A stretch of 64,000 bases of DNA from Parachlamydiales bacterium. Its GTDB lineage: Bacteria; Chlamydiota; Chlamydiia; Chlamydiales; SM23-39. Every line of letters begins with the position of its first letter. Position 1 is the stretch's first letter. Made by a program: the position numbers and the translations under genes. The notes beneath the pieces are model-generated. The model saw nothing but the letters and a program-made list of their open reading frames with translations. It searched no databases and had not been told where the DNA came from. This document shows positions 48,231 to 56,934 of the stretch, piece after piece. The stretch covers positions 124,001-188,000 of the forward strand of contig JAIBBX010000002.1 of assembly GCA_019694475.1 (NCBI GenBank), in the 5' to 3' direction.

Positions 48231-48801
48231 AGGCAAAAAGGTGCTGTTCCACCATTTCAATGATGATGTGGATCGCAGCCATATGAGCTTCCTGGACCCG
48301 ATCGGAATAAGAAAAGCCGGAAACGATCCACTCGAGATCGGCAAGCCCCTTCATTTTTCCCCCGGTTTTTCCGAGAAATGCGATCGTAGAAAGACCCTGC
48401 CCTTTGGCTTGAATCATTGCAGAGAGAAGATTGGATGAGTTGCCGCTAGTTGTAAGCGCAATGAAAAGATCCCCGGATCTGCCAAGAGCCTCTACTCCGC
48501 GGGCAAATACTGAATCAAATCCCATGTCATTCGCAACGCAGCTCATGTGCCCAGGATCTGCGAGAGCAATCGCAGGCAAAGCGGGCCGCTTATGGCGGAA
48601 TTGGCCAGTCAGCTCTTCTGCAAAATGCATTGCATCGCAAAGACTTCCCCCATTTCCTGCGATCAGGATCTTGCCTCCTCGCTTAAAACACTCGGAAATC
48701 AGCTCCGCTGACCGCTCGATAAAAAGTATGCTTTCTGGGAGTTTGAGAACGGTTGCCGCGCGAATGGCGTCATCGATAGATTGTTGAATGAGATGTTTCA
48801 T
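48220..48801 (-). CDS. gmhA: sedoheptulose-7-phosphate isomerase GmhA
   Basis: The 193-residue SIS-domain protein contains KILIAGNGGSLCDAMHFAEE, ALADPGHMSCVANDMGFDSV, TTSGNSSNLL and a C-terminal HIIIEMVEQHLF, all typical of GmhA. It makes D-glycero-manno-heptose 7-phosphate for LPS inner core. The start codon is directly next to a 10-bp hairpin (48802-48827). lpxK follows with an 11-base overlap. Confidence 0.92.
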   Translation of the reverse strand: MKHLIQQSIDDAIRAATVLKLPESILFIERSAELISECFKRGGKILIAGNGGSLCDAMHFAEELTGQFRHKRPALPAIALADPGHMSCVANDMGFDSVFARGVEALGRSGDLFIALTTSGNSSNLLSAMIQAKGQGLSTIAFLGKTGGKMKGLADLEWIVSGFSYSDRVQEAHMAAIHIIIEMVEQHLFAYAR

Positions 48802-49012
48802 GGCCCCATTTTATATCAAATGGGGCCAATGGATCTACTGCATTTTATTGCATACGATGACTTCGCATTGGATCTGCGTGATCATTCAAATGAGAACGTC
48901 AAACTGGCATGATTGCAAAGCGTACGGGATTCCATTCGCTGAATTGGTCAGTTTATCTTGAATGTCGGGACCAAATTCGCCTGGCAGCTGGCTTGGATAT
49001 GCATACACTTTA
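48762..49012. repeat. left copy of a 250-bp direct repeat
   Basis: This segment, holding the 5' end of gmhA, the hairpin and the end of a pseudogene, matches 50031-50284 with scattered substitutions. Both copies run in the same direction. They flank the barrel gene at 49235-49927. Confidence 0.85.
48802..48827. promoter_or_regulatory. hairpin abutting the gmhA start codon
   Basis: GGCCCCATTT, a 6-base loop, and AAATGGGGCC form a perfect 10-bp stem that ends exactly at the gmhA ATG (48801). A copy with one loop change sits at 50069-50094 in the right repeat. It may be a terminator for the gene upstream or a block to ribosome entry at gmhA. Confidence 0.55.
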
Positions 49013-49036
49013 TAGGGTTGATCGCTGCTTATTGCA
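48835..49036 (-). pseudogene. decayed 3' fragment copy of the gene at 50102-51373
   Basis: Read on the minus strand it gives SDQPYKVYAYPSQLPGEFGP and on to QSCQFDVLI, then a TGA stop where the intact gene has Gly, then MITQIQCEVIVCNKMQ and the original stop. It lacks the first 370 or so codons. It is clearly derived from the neighbour at 50102-51373 and is not functional. Bases 49037-49234 beyond it show no gene; a 73-codon plus-strand frame here lacks support. Confidence 0.8.
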
Positions 49037-49234
49037 AACAATTAAATGATGGAAATGATCCGCAACGAGAACCTACAGATGCTGTTCCTCTCGTGAGCGC
49101 AGCTAAGAGACAACAGCTTAATCTAATGAAGATTTCTATCAATAATCGAGCGGGCAGAGTAAAAATTTATTTAAAATGAGGAATTCTCTTCAAAAGAATT
49201 TTCATTTGAATGAACTCTAGTATATAAGGAGGCT

Positions 49235-49927
49235 ATGTGGAAAAAAGTTCTTTTTGGCCTTCTTGCCTTGCCTATCTTGGGAGTCTCTGAATGTTGCGAT
49301 TGCAACTGTTGGGGATCGGGATTATATCTCGGCATTGGCGCGGGAGCAGATACGGTAGATTTCTACCGGAAAGCGCACATCCAAACTTCCTTTAACAACT
49401 TTGACGTGATCGATAAGACCCATCTTGCGGCGCAAGGCATTTTCGGAACGATTTTCGGCGGATATGGATGGAGCCGAAAGATGTTTTATGTGGGCGGCGA
49501 ATTAAACTGGAATCCGAAAAGCTCAGCGGTCTTTCATTATTCGAATGTTGAACGGATTCATCATAATGGAAGTGTCGTCAAATACGAGATTGACCAAAGC
49601 TGGGGCGGGAGCCTCCTTATGGGAGCTCTTTTGCAAAATACTGCACTGATCTACGGCAGAGCAGGATATTCGCGGGGAAATTTTCGCATTCGCACGACGG
49701 ATGATTCTCTCGCCAATGCGAGCGCCTGGCTCAATGGAATCCGTTTAGGCGCCGGGATCGCCAAACAAATCTACAAAAATTTTGCCATCCGTTTTGAATA
49801 CAATCACATCTATTACAGCCATCATACCGATACTGTTTTTATTCCTTCTGCAGGGATCACGCAAAAAACAAGGGTATCGCCTCAAACCAATCAGTTTGAA
49901 TTCGGCTTTTATTACACTTTTTTTTGA
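49235..49927 (+). CDS. OmpA-like outer-membrane barrel protein
   Basis: The 230-residue protein has a signal peptide (MWKKVLFGLLALPILGVS) followed by a Cys-rich start (ECCDCNCWGSG). The rest looks like an 8-stranded barrel: LYLGIGAGADTVDFY, FGGYGWSRKMFYVGGELNW, ALIYGRAGYSRGNF, IRLGAGIAKQIY, and a final FEFGFYYTFF. The terminal Phe fits outer-membrane insertion, and AGGAGG lies just before the ATG. It lies between the two copies of a 250-bp repeat, so it may have been inserted there. Confidence 0.8.
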   Translation: MWKKVLFGLLALPILGVSECCDCNCWGSGLYLGIGAGADTVDFYRKAHIQTSFNNFDVIDKTHLAAQGIFGTIFGGYGWSRKMFYVGGELNWNPKSSAVFHYSNVERIHHNGSVVKYEIDQSWGGSLLMGALLQNTALIYGRAGYSRGNFRIRTTDDSLANASAWLNGIRLGAGIAKQIYKNFAIRFEYNHIYYSHHTDTVFIPSAGITQKTRVSPQTNQFEFGFYYTFF

Positions 49928-49937
49928 GGTAGGTAAA

Positions 49938-50063
49938 TTATCGTTTCTTTGAATATTTAGTCATCCCGCAACCGGGGCATTTTTCGATTTCGAGGAGTTT
50001 GTTGAGATATTCTTGAACAGCGGCGATCCAGATGGCGTCGTCGATGGATTGTTGAATGAGATA
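49938..50063 (-). pseudogene. chimeric remnant with a gmhA-like start and a CPGCG tail
   Basis: The minus strand between two stops encodes YLIQQSIDDAI, as in residues 4-13 of GmhA, then about 30 unrelated residues ending EKCPGCGMTKYSKKR. There is no start codon. The first part is explained by the direct repeat; the second, with its zinc-ribbon-like CPGCG, may be the tail of a lost gene. Not thought to be expressed. Confidence 0.5.
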
Positions 50064-50284
50064 TTAATGGCCCCATTTTACATCAAATGGGGCCAATCGC
50101 TCTACTGCATTTTGCCGCAGACGATGACTTCGCATTGGACTTGCGTGATCATTCCAATGAGAACGTCGAACTGGCCTGATTGCAAAGCGTATGGGATTCC
50201 ATTTGCTGAATTGGTCAGCTTATCTTGGATGTCAGGACCAAATTCGCCGCCAAGCTCCCCTGCATAGGCATATACTTTCGCTGA
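50031..50284. repeat. right copy of the 250-bp direct repeat
   Basis: It matches 48762-49012 and holds a gmhA 5' fragment, the hairpin, and the true 3' end of the gene at 50102-51373. Because this copy contains the intact gene end while the left one contains intact gmhA, the original order was probably this gene followed directly by gmhA. Confidence 0.85.
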
Positions 50285-51373
50285 GTAGGAATCGAACAGC
50301 TTTTCCAACGCCTTGAGGCGGGTGGGATCCTTGCATTCTTTCATTTGATAAGCCAATGCTCTCATCATGGTGATATCAAGAACCATCGGTCCTTGGATCG
50401 GCCCTTGCTGGCTAGGATTCACGAGAACGCTATTGAATGGGCCTTCAATCAGCGATTCGATGAGCGAAGCATTCCCAGCTGAAATGTTTGCCTGGGGATT
50501 GCCAAAATTCGATGCGAATTGCTCCAATGTCGCAAGATTTGCTGCAATCGCTGCTTTTTCTTGCGGATTGCTCACTTGATTCATCAACAACTGGATATCA
50601 TCGATCAGCTTTTCAACATCGGCATAGCTTCCATGGGCGTTTGCGATTTGCTGAATTTCATAAAGGTCGTATTCAATTTTGCTCTCTGGAGTTGTTCCTG
50701 GATTCGGCATCGGTTCTGGCTGCGGAGTTGGAGTGGGGATCGAACCAGGCTTCAAGATATCTTTGATCTGACTGATGATGCCATCGATTGTAAAATAATC
50801 GACATCTTGGAAATAAAATGGAAATCCATGATCTGGGTTGGTGAGTAAATCTTTAATCTGCGCAGCAGTCGCTGAATCGAGTTTTGGGAGCAAAGATAAA
50901 ACTGCCTGCCGGATGGTTTGAATCATTGCTGTTTCTTGATTGATTCGAGATGCATCAATGGAAGCATCACAATTTTTGAGATCATCGACCATCGCCTGCA
51001 TCAGATCGAGCTGATTGATGATCGTATCCGTTGGATTTGTATCGTGATTCAACACTTGCATGAAGTCGCCATCGATCAAAGTGTCGATTAAATTGAGATC
51101 TCTCTTGGTGTCGATAGGATCATTTTCTACGTTCCAATCGGTCGACATAAAACCGACGAATGTTTTAAGGGATTCTAGATCTTGTTGCAAAGCAGCTCTT
51201 TCAGTGGAATTTGGAACTTGAGAGATCAATTTTTCGATCTCGCTTTCAATCGTTTTGATTTTTGTTAAATTCTTGGGATCGGTTGCTAGCTGTTCGATCT
51301 GTTTTAAATATGCCTCGATTTGTTCTTCAATACTATTAGCATACGAAGAACCGCCAACTAATCTAATATCCAT
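50102..51373 (-). CDS. unrecognised protein with two homologous halves, candidate effector
   Basis: This 423-residue soluble, helical protein has no signal peptide. Residues about 15-205 and 240-423 are alike: IEKLISQVPNSTERAALQQD against IQLLMNQVSNPQEKAAIAAN, NLIDTLIDGDFMQVL against SLIESLIEGPFNSVL, and DLLTNPDHGFPFYFQDVDYF against DKLTNSANGIPYALQSGQFD. A Pro-rich linker (PTPTPQPEPMPNPGTTPE) joins them. I do not recognise the fold. A cytosolic or type III secreted role is possible. Part of its 3' end is duplicated upstream of gmhA as a pseudogene. Confidence 0.65.
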   Translation of the reverse strand: MDIRLVGGSSYANSIEEQIEAYLKQIEQLATDPKNLTKIKTIESEIEKLISQVPNSTERAALQQDLESLKTFVGFMSTDWNVENDPIDTKRDLNLIDTLIDGDFMQVLNHDTNPTDTIINQLDLMQAMVDDLKNCDASIDASRINQETAMIQTIRQAVLSLLPKLDSATAAQIKDLLTNPDHGFPFYFQDVDYFTIDGIISQIKDILKPGSIPTPTPQPEPMPNPGTTPESKIEYDLYEIQQIANAHGSYADVEKLIDDIQLLMNQVSNPQEKAAIAANLATLEQFASNFGNPQANISAGNASLIESLIEGPFNSVLVNPSQQGPIQGPMVLDITMMRALAYQMKECKDPTRLKALEKLFDSYSAKVYAYAGELGGEFGPDIQDKLTNSANGIPYALQSGQFDVLIGMITQVQCEVIVCGKMQ

Positions 51374-51460
51374 TTTAAAATTATCCTTATTTCCGTTATT
51401 ATTCCTATAATAAATTATATCAATATTTCATTATGATGTAAACCAAAACTGATCCCTAAA

Positions 51461-51484
51461 ATTTTGTTTATTATCAAACAAAAT
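51461..51484. promoter_or_regulatory. inverted repeat between divergent genes, possible operator
   Basis: ATTTTGTTT, six bases, AAACAAAAT is a perfect 9-bp inverted repeat in the AT-rich gap between the gene at 50102-51373 and the lipid-enzyme operon starting at 51523. No clear promoter hexamers could be assigned. Confidence 0.35.
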
Positions 51485-51522
51485 ATTCGCTGTTTTTTTC
51501 CCTATATGCTAAAGACCAAAAT

Positions 51523-52818
51523 ATGGAAAAACCTTCACGGCTGATTCTCGCCCTTGTAGTGCTCGCATCCATAGCGGTCTATCTCTATTTTCAGTTCTTG
51601 ATCGGTTCAATCGTCCCCCTTCCGTGCGGGATACATGACGCTTTGCAAGCATGGACCTCAGGCATCAACACCTATTTACATAATCATTCTTGGGCTGCAA
51701 ACACCCTACAAATCCTCTATTCTCTTTTCGGCGACCTTTCTGTCCTAACTCTCTACTTCTTTATGATCTTCACACGCAGCATCCGGCCGATTCTTCCCAT
51801 GTTCATCTTTATGGTATTGAGGCAGCTTTTGCAGGCGCTCGTTTCTCTGCCCCTTCCAACGGGTCTCATCTGGGAATATCCCGGATTTCCCTCGCTTTTT
51901 TCCAACTATGAGCTCGATACCGACTTCTATTTTTCGGCTTTTGTGGGAATCAACCTGCTAACGACCCTCTATTTAATGAAGTACCGGATTCGGTGGCTAA
52001 CCATCCTGGGATTTGGGATCGTTATTTTTGAAGCTTTTGCCGATATCGTTTTAAGATCCCATTACACAACAGATATTTACACTTCGATTATGACGGCTAT
52101 TTTTTCGTTTTTGGTGGCTGAAAAACTTAGCACATGGATCGATCATCGCTTCCAAAAGCACGGCTCATATAGGATTTGGCTTATTCTGATTGCATTGGCG
52201 CAGGTGGCTCTTTATTTCATCTGCCAGCATTTCATCGGCAAAAAGCCGGTTCCCGTCTGCACGATTACCGATGTCATTCTCAATTTATTTCTGCCAGTCA
52301 CTCATTTTTTCTCGAGCCACCCGATGGCAGCCAATGCGCAGCTGATCGCAATGAACGGAATTCTCGATATCCTCACCCTTTTCATCATATTCGTAACTCT
52401 TTGGAAAAAAGATATCCGTCCCATGCTGATTTTGATCATCTTCTTCACACTGCGTCAATCGCTGCAGCTACTCGTCAAACTCCCTTTGCCTGCCGAAATG
52501 ATTTGGCACTATCCTGGATTCCCTTCCCTTTTACAGTCTTACACAGTCTCGAGCGACCTCTATTTTTCCGGCCACACAGGCGTTGGCCTTCTAGCGTTCT
52601 ACGAAATCTATTATTTCAGAAAACGATGGCTAACTGTTTTAGGATTCATATTCTTCCTTTATGAGGTCTTTTCGATTCTCGCAACGCAAGGCCACTACAC
52701 AATGGATATATTTACCGCCATAATGACGGTCACTTGCTTCACCGATTTTTCCTTTAAAATCGCCCCGTACATCAACAGGTTTCTTGCGAAAGCGTCCCGT
52801 TTCCTGATACGCTGGTAA
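51523..52818 (+). CDS. duplicated PAP2_C / sphingomyelin-synthase-like membrane protein
   Basis: This 431-residue membrane protein consists of two similar halves of about 210 residues, each with about six helices. The second half has the PAP2_C motifs: DLYFSGHTG (345-353, catalytic His351) and GHYTMD (390-395). The first half has FYFSAFVG (135-142), so the catalytic His is Phe140, but keeps SHYTTD (179-184). Both halves share YPGFPSL and SLPLPTGLIW / KLPLPAEMIW. This family includes eukaryotic sphingomyelin synthases and lipid phosphatases or phosphotransferases. Only the second half can be active. asd starts 2 bases after the stop. Family placement is by eye. Confidence 0.65.
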   Translation: MEKPSRLILALVVLASIAVYLYFQFLIGSIVPLPCGIHDALQAWTSGINTYLHNHSWAANTLQILYSLFGDLSVLTLYFFMIFTRSIRPILPMFIFMVLRQLLQALVSLPLPTGLIWEYPGFPSLFSNYELDTDFYFSAFVGINLLTTLYLMKYRIRWLTILGFGIVIFEAFADIVLRSHYTTDIYTSIMTAIFSFLVAEKLSTWIDHRFQKHGSYRIWLILIALAQVALYFICQHFIGKKPVPVCTITDVILNLFLPVTHFFSSHPMAANAQLIAMNGILDILTLFIIFVTLWKKDIRPMLILIIFFTLRQSLQLLVKLPLPAEMIWHYPGFPSLLQSYTVSSDLYFSGHTGVGLLAFYEIYYFRKRWLTVLGFIFFLYEVFSILATQGHYTMDIFTAIMTVTCFTDFSFKIAPYINRFLAKASRFLIRW

Positions 52819-52820
52819 GC

Positions 52821-53927
52821 ATGAATGTAGCAGTCATTGGTGCAACCGGCGCGGTTGGAAGCGAAATTGTTCGCTTGTTGATTGAACGCAAATTTCCGTT
52901 TGCTTCTTTGAGGCTTTTCGCATCGACAGGAAGAAGAACAGTTCATTCGCTGCCTGTCGAACCTTTTAGTACGCTTGACGGAATCGATCTAGCCTTCTTT
53001 GCTGCAGGCTCCGCTGTTTCCAAAGAATGGATCCCAAAAGCAAAATGCCTCTGCATCGATTCGAGCTCGGCATTTAGGGCCACCCATCCGCTCATCATTC
53101 CGGAGATAAATTCCCACGCAATCCAAGGCAAATTGCTCACATCGCCGAATTGCGCAGCGACCATTCTTCTCATGCCCTTATTTTCGCTGCATAGACTTTT
53201 TGGAGTGAAACGGATTGTGGCGGCCACCTATCAAGCTGCAAGCGGCGCAGGAGCCCGCCTTTTGGAAGAGCTGCAAGAAGAGACAAGGGCTCATTTGGAA
53301 ATGCGTCCGTATAAACACATTTTGCCATTCCCGTACGCATTCAATTTATACCCGCACAACTCTGCGCTTCATTCGAACGGCTATGTCGAAGAAGAATTAA
53401 AAATGCTCCATGAAACGCGAAAGATTTTAGAAGATGATTCAATCCAAGTGAGCGCGACTTGCGTGCGCGTCCCTGTACTCAGGGCGCATAGCGTAGCTGC
53501 AAATGTCGAATTTAAAAAACCGTTTACTTTGGATGAAGTGTATCGAGCTCTAGAAAATGTCCCAGGAATAAAGATCTTTGAAGACCGGTCTGCCAACCGT
53601 TTTGCAACACCTGTCGATGCGACGGGAAAAAATGAAGTCTTTTGCGGAAGGTTCCGCATCGATCCGAGCCAACCCAACACACTCGAATTTTGGTCTGTCG
53701 GCGATCAATTGCTCAAAGGCGCAGCCCTCAATGCAGTGCAAATTGCGGAAAATACATACCACGCCCAATTAGGTTGTGTGAATTTGCAGGGCCATCATAG
53801 CCGCCCATCTTCAAATGATCGCTCGTCGCTCATATTGAGGCAATATGGGCCTCCTCACGATCATTCAAATCTGGGCAGCTCTGAGGCCCTCCAGAATTCA
53901 CAAAACCTAACCGGACGCGGTATATGA
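52821..53927 (+). CDS. asd: aspartate-semialdehyde dehydrogenase with a repeat-derived tail
   Basis: The 368-residue protein begins with a GxTGxVG NADP-binding loop (MNVAVIGATGAVGSEIV). The catalytic Cys111 lies in SPNCAATILL, the substrate site in YQAASGAGA, and VPVLRAHS follows. The normal family end is near ALNAVQIAENTYH at about residue 313. The final 55 residues are extra; residues about 317-364 are translated from a 142-bp palindrome (53769-53910). The enzyme supplies the lysine, threonine, methionine and diaminopimelate pathways. It starts 2 bases after the upstream gene and overlaps the next gene by 4 (ATGA). Confidence 0.9.
   Translation: MNVAVIGATGAVGSEIVRLLIERKFPFASLRLFASTGRRTVHSLPVEPFSTLDGIDLAFFAAGSAVSKEWIPKAKCLCIDSSSAFRATHPLIIPEINSHAIQGKLLTSPNCAATILLMPLFSLHRLFGVKRIVAATYQAASGAGARLLEELQEETRAHLEMRPYKHILPFPYAFNLYPHNSALHSNGYVEEELKMLHETRKILEDDSIQVSATCVRVPVLRAHSVAANVEFKKPFTLDEVYRALENVPGIKIFEDRSANRFATPVDATGKNEVFCGRFRIDPSQPNTLEFWSVGDQLLKGAALNAVQIAENTYHAQLGCVNLQGHHSRPSSNDRSSLILRQYGPPHDHSNLGSSEALQNSQNLTGRGI
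53769..53910. repeat. 142-bp palindromic element inserted in the 3' end of asd
   Basis: Arms running from TTAGGTT at 53769 to AACCTAA at 53910 are imperfectly complementary along their length and meet at CATATTG...CAATATG near 53839. The element keeps the reading frame of asd open. The sequence differs from repeats A and B, so it may be a separate family. Confidence 0.8.
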
Positions 53928-54598
53928 TTTGGAAGAAAAAAACGATCCGAGATTTATTGCCCCCTCCTGTAAAAGCCTCCCACGGCGAATATTCGATGAT
54001 TTTGTCAGCGTGCGATGAGCCGGCAAAGCCGAATGACTTTCTGATAAAGACGGGATTGAAGGCGATCCAAATAGCCGCAAAAGTCGATCTCTCTTCTTTG
54101 CAGAATGAAATGGCCAATCTATGGCCTGGCGAACACTATCGGCTCCTCGCCGGCTTTATGCAAGCGCTAAAACCCGATCTCGTGATTGAAATCGGCACTT
54201 CAACAGGTCTTTCCGCGCTTGCGATGCTCCCCTATTTTGCAGGCAAACTCGTCACATTTGATATCAAACCATGGGACAGCTACCCGAATACCGTTCTGAC
54301 TCCAGATTGCTTTGGAAGGCTTAAACAGGTTGTGGCCGACATCAGCATAGATTTTGAAAAATACCGCTCTCTGATTGAAAAAGCCGATTTCATCTTTATC
54401 GATGCAACGCATGACGGCGAGCTCGAAAAAAAACTGCTCGATCTCTTTGCCTCCGTCCAATTTAAAAAACCTCCCATTTTATTTTTTGACGACATCCGGG
54501 TTTGGACAATGTTGAAAATGTGGAGGGAAATTCGGTTTCCAAAATTGGACCTCACATCGTTTGGCCACTGGTCTGGGAGCGGGATTGTTGCATTATGA
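53924..54598 (+). CDS. SAM-dependent methyltransferase, class I, CmcI/O-methyltransferase-like
   Basis: The 224-residue protein has LVIEIGTSTGLSALAML as the SAM-binding loop, LVTFDIKPWDSYP as the acidic turn after beta 2, ADFIFIDATHDGELEKKLLD and LFFDDIRVWTM, all like O-methyltransferases that act on small or hydroxylated substrates. No signal peptide is seen. It overlaps asd by 4 bases and the ATPase gene by 4 bases (ATGA both times). Substrate not predictable. Confidence 0.75.
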   Translation: MIWKKKTIRDLLPPPVKASHGEYSMILSACDEPAKPNDFLIKTGLKAIQIAAKVDLSSLQNEMANLWPGEHYRLLAGFMQALKPDLVIEIGTSTGLSALAMLPYFAGKLVTFDIKPWDSYPNTVLTPDCFGRLKQVVADISIDFEKYRSLIEKADFIFIDATHDGELEKKLLDLFASVQFKKPPILFFDDIRVWTMLKMWREIRFPKLDLTSFGHWSGSGIVAL

Positions 54599-56910
54599 CA
54601 AATGGACTCAGTTCGGCTGAAGCCAAACAGCTTCTTGAGAAATATGGGAAAAATCACCTTCCTCCTCCAGAGAAGGCCTCTCTTTTTTCCATCTTCCTTT
54701 CGCAGTTTAAAAATGTGATCGTCTGGGTGCTTGTCGTAGCAAGCCTCATTTCTTTTTTCCTGGGAGAATGGATCGACGCCTCGGTCATTTTAGCCATCAC
54801 GGTTCTGAATGCGCTCCTTGGTTTCTTGCAAGAGTGGAAATCGGTCCGCTCCATTGAAGAACTGGTAGAAGTGGAAAAGCATTTTTCCAAAGTAATCCGC
54901 GATGGCCATTTGCAATCGATTCATTCAGATGAGATCGTCCCAGGAGATCTTGTGCATTTAGAAGCGGGAGACCTAGTCCCTGCTGATGGAACGCTGGTTC
55001 ACGAAACCCGCTTTAGCGTCAATGAAGCGGCGCTCACTGGCGAATCTGCAACTGTATGGAAAAAAAATGGCGAAAAAGTGTTTCGGGGCACGGCAGTAGT
55101 GACAGGAAAAGGAAAATTTCTTGTTTCCGAAACGGGCCTTAAAACCGAAATCGGCCAAATCACCTCAATGCTCGAATCGGGAGATAAACAAACTCCCCTT
55201 CAAATCAGGTTGGATGCAATTGGGAAAAAGCTGGTCCTTTTTTGCGTTGGAATCGTCATTGTGATTTTTCTTTTCGGGCTTTGGAAAGGATTTCCCGTCT
55301 ATTCGCTAATCATGACCTCGCTTAGTTTGGGCGTGGCCGCTATTCCTGAAGGGCTTCCCGCAGTGGTAACGATTGCGTTGGCCATCGGAGTGCAGAGAAT
55401 GGTGAAGAAAAAAGCGCTCGTCCGTAAATTGACAGCGGTAGAAACACTCGGCTGTACGACAGTGATCTGCACGGACAAAACGGGCACACTCACCGAAAAT
55501 AGCATGCGCGTTGTAAAGACATGGGGAGATGAGGATCTTCTCTTTGAGATTGCAGCTGTTTGCAATAGCGCCTCTGAAACGGCAGGCGATCCGATGGAAA
55601 GAGCGCTAATTCTGGCCGCTAAAGGCCGAGGCAAAGGAGCCGAAATCCTGGACGAAATCCCCTTCGACTCCGACCGAAAACGGATGAGCGTTTTAGTAAA
55701 AACTCCCAAAGGTACCTTTGTTTACACAAAAGGAGCGCCTGAAGCTCTTTGCAAAACCAAAGAAGAAAGGGAAAAAATTCACGAATTTTCCCGCGAAGGC
55801 TTGCGCGTTTTGGGATTTGCTTATAAAGAGTCGAATGTTTTGGATGAAGAAGGACTCCATTTTGTCGGATTGATCGCTTTGCACGACCCTCCAAGAAAAG
55901 GGGTAAAAGATTCGCTAAAAGAGTGCAAAGAGGCAGGCATGCGGGTGCTGATGCTCACAGGCGATCACAAAGAGACTGCGGTTGCAATTGCAAAAGAGCT
56001 CGGCATTGAAGGCGATGCGATCGAAGGCGGAGAAATCAACGATAAAAAATTGGAACACCTTGGCGTCCTTGCCCGAGTGAGCGCTAAACACAAAATGCAG
56101 ATGATCGATTTGTTTCAAAAGCGGGGCGAAGTTGTCGCAATGACCGGCGACGGCGTCAACGATGCTCCAGCTATTGAAAAAGCCGACATCGGAATTGCGA
56201 TGGGAATCACAGGCACAGATGTGACAAAGTCTGTTTCCGACCTCATTATTTTGGATGATAATTTCAACACAATCGTCCACGCTGTAGAAGAGGGGCGGTG
56301 CATCTACGACAATATCATTAAATTCACGAGCTATCTTTTCTCCTGCAATTTAGCTGAAATCCTCATCGTCTTTGCAAGCATCTTTTTTCTTGAGAAATCG
56401 GTCCTCATTTTCGCACCCATTCATCTCTTATGGATCAACATTGTAACTGACGGACTCCCAGCAATCGCTCTTGCGATGGATCCGCTCTCGCCGCTTGCCA
56501 TGAAAAGACCTCCTAGAAAAGCAGATGCCCCTCTTTTTCCAAGAAGTTGGTTCTTCACGTTGATAGCGCTAGCTATTTTGATTTCGGTTCTGACCATTGC
56601 GATCTTTATGATCAACCTTCCGAAAGGAGCCGTTCATGCAAGAACATGCGCCTTCACCGCGCTAGTCGTGTTCGAACTTTCAAAACCCTTTCTTCTTAGA
56701 TTCCCCTATAAAATCGGATTTGCAAATATTTGGCTGATCGGAGCCGTTCTCCTTTCTTTCATTCTGCAAGCAGCCGTCGTCTATATTCCCTTCTTCCATA
56801 CACCATTCGAAACAGCTTCGATGAATTTAATAGACTGGGGCGCGATTCTAATTGGGCTGATTATTCTTTGGAGCGTTGGATATCCTCTTACAAGAAAAGG
56901 AAAATTTTGA
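54595..56910 (+). CDS. calcium-type P2 ATPase (PacL-like)
   Basis: The 771-residue protein has the P-type ATPase order: actuator loop with ALTGES, four membrane helices with PEGLPA in helix 4, the phosphorylated Asp294 in [17 protein letters not shown] in the nucleotide domain, [10 protein letters not shown] and [11 protein letters not shown], then six more helices. The length and [13 protein letters not shown] resemble SERCA/PMCA-like bacterial Ca2+ exporters. The start at 54595 overlaps the methyltransferase stop. It should export Ca2+ (or Mn2+) from the cytosol. Ion choice is inferred. Confidence 0.88.
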   Translation: MTNGLSSAEAKQLLEKYGKNHLPPPEKASLFSIFLSQFKNVIVWVLVVASLISFFLGEWIDASVILAITVLNALLGFLQEWKSVRSIEELVEVEKHFSKVIRDGHLQSIHSDEIVPGDLVHLEAGDLVPADGTLVHETRFSVNEAALTGESATVWKKNGEKVFRGTAVVTGKGKFLVSETGLKTEIGQITSMLESGDKQTPLQIRLDAIGKKLVLFCVGIVIVIFLFGLWKGFPVYSLIMTSLSLGVAAIPEGLPAVVTIALAIGVQRMVKKKALVRKLTAVETLGCTTVICTDKTGTLTENSMRVVKTWGDEDLLFEIAAVCNSASETAGDPMERALILAAKGRGKGAEILDEIPFDSDRKRMSVLVKTPKGTFVYTKGAPEALCKTKEEREKIHEFSREGLRVLGFAYKESNVLDEEGLHFVGLIALHDPPRKGVKDSLKECKEAGMRVLMLTGDHKETAVAIAKELGIEGDAIEGGEINDKKLEHLGVLARVSAKHKMQMIDLFQKRGEVVAMTGDGVNDAPAIEKADIGIAMGITGTDVTKSVSDLIILDDNFNTIVHAVEEGRCIYDNIIKFTSYLFSCNLAEILIVFASIFFLEKSVLIFAPIHLLWINIVTDGLPAIALAMDPLSPLAMKRPPRKADAPLFPRSWFFTLIALAILISVLTIAIFMINLPKGAVHARTCAFTALVVFELSKPFLLRFPYKIGFANIWLIGAVLLSFILQAAVVYIPFFHTPFETASMNLIDWGAILIGLIILWSVGYPLTRKGKF

Positions 56911-56934
56911 TATTTTTCTTTTTAAGAGGTTCGA

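Noticed and set aside
48958..49179. A 73-codon plus-strand frame
   Set aside because: It lies across the antisense of the pseudogene and has no recognisable content.
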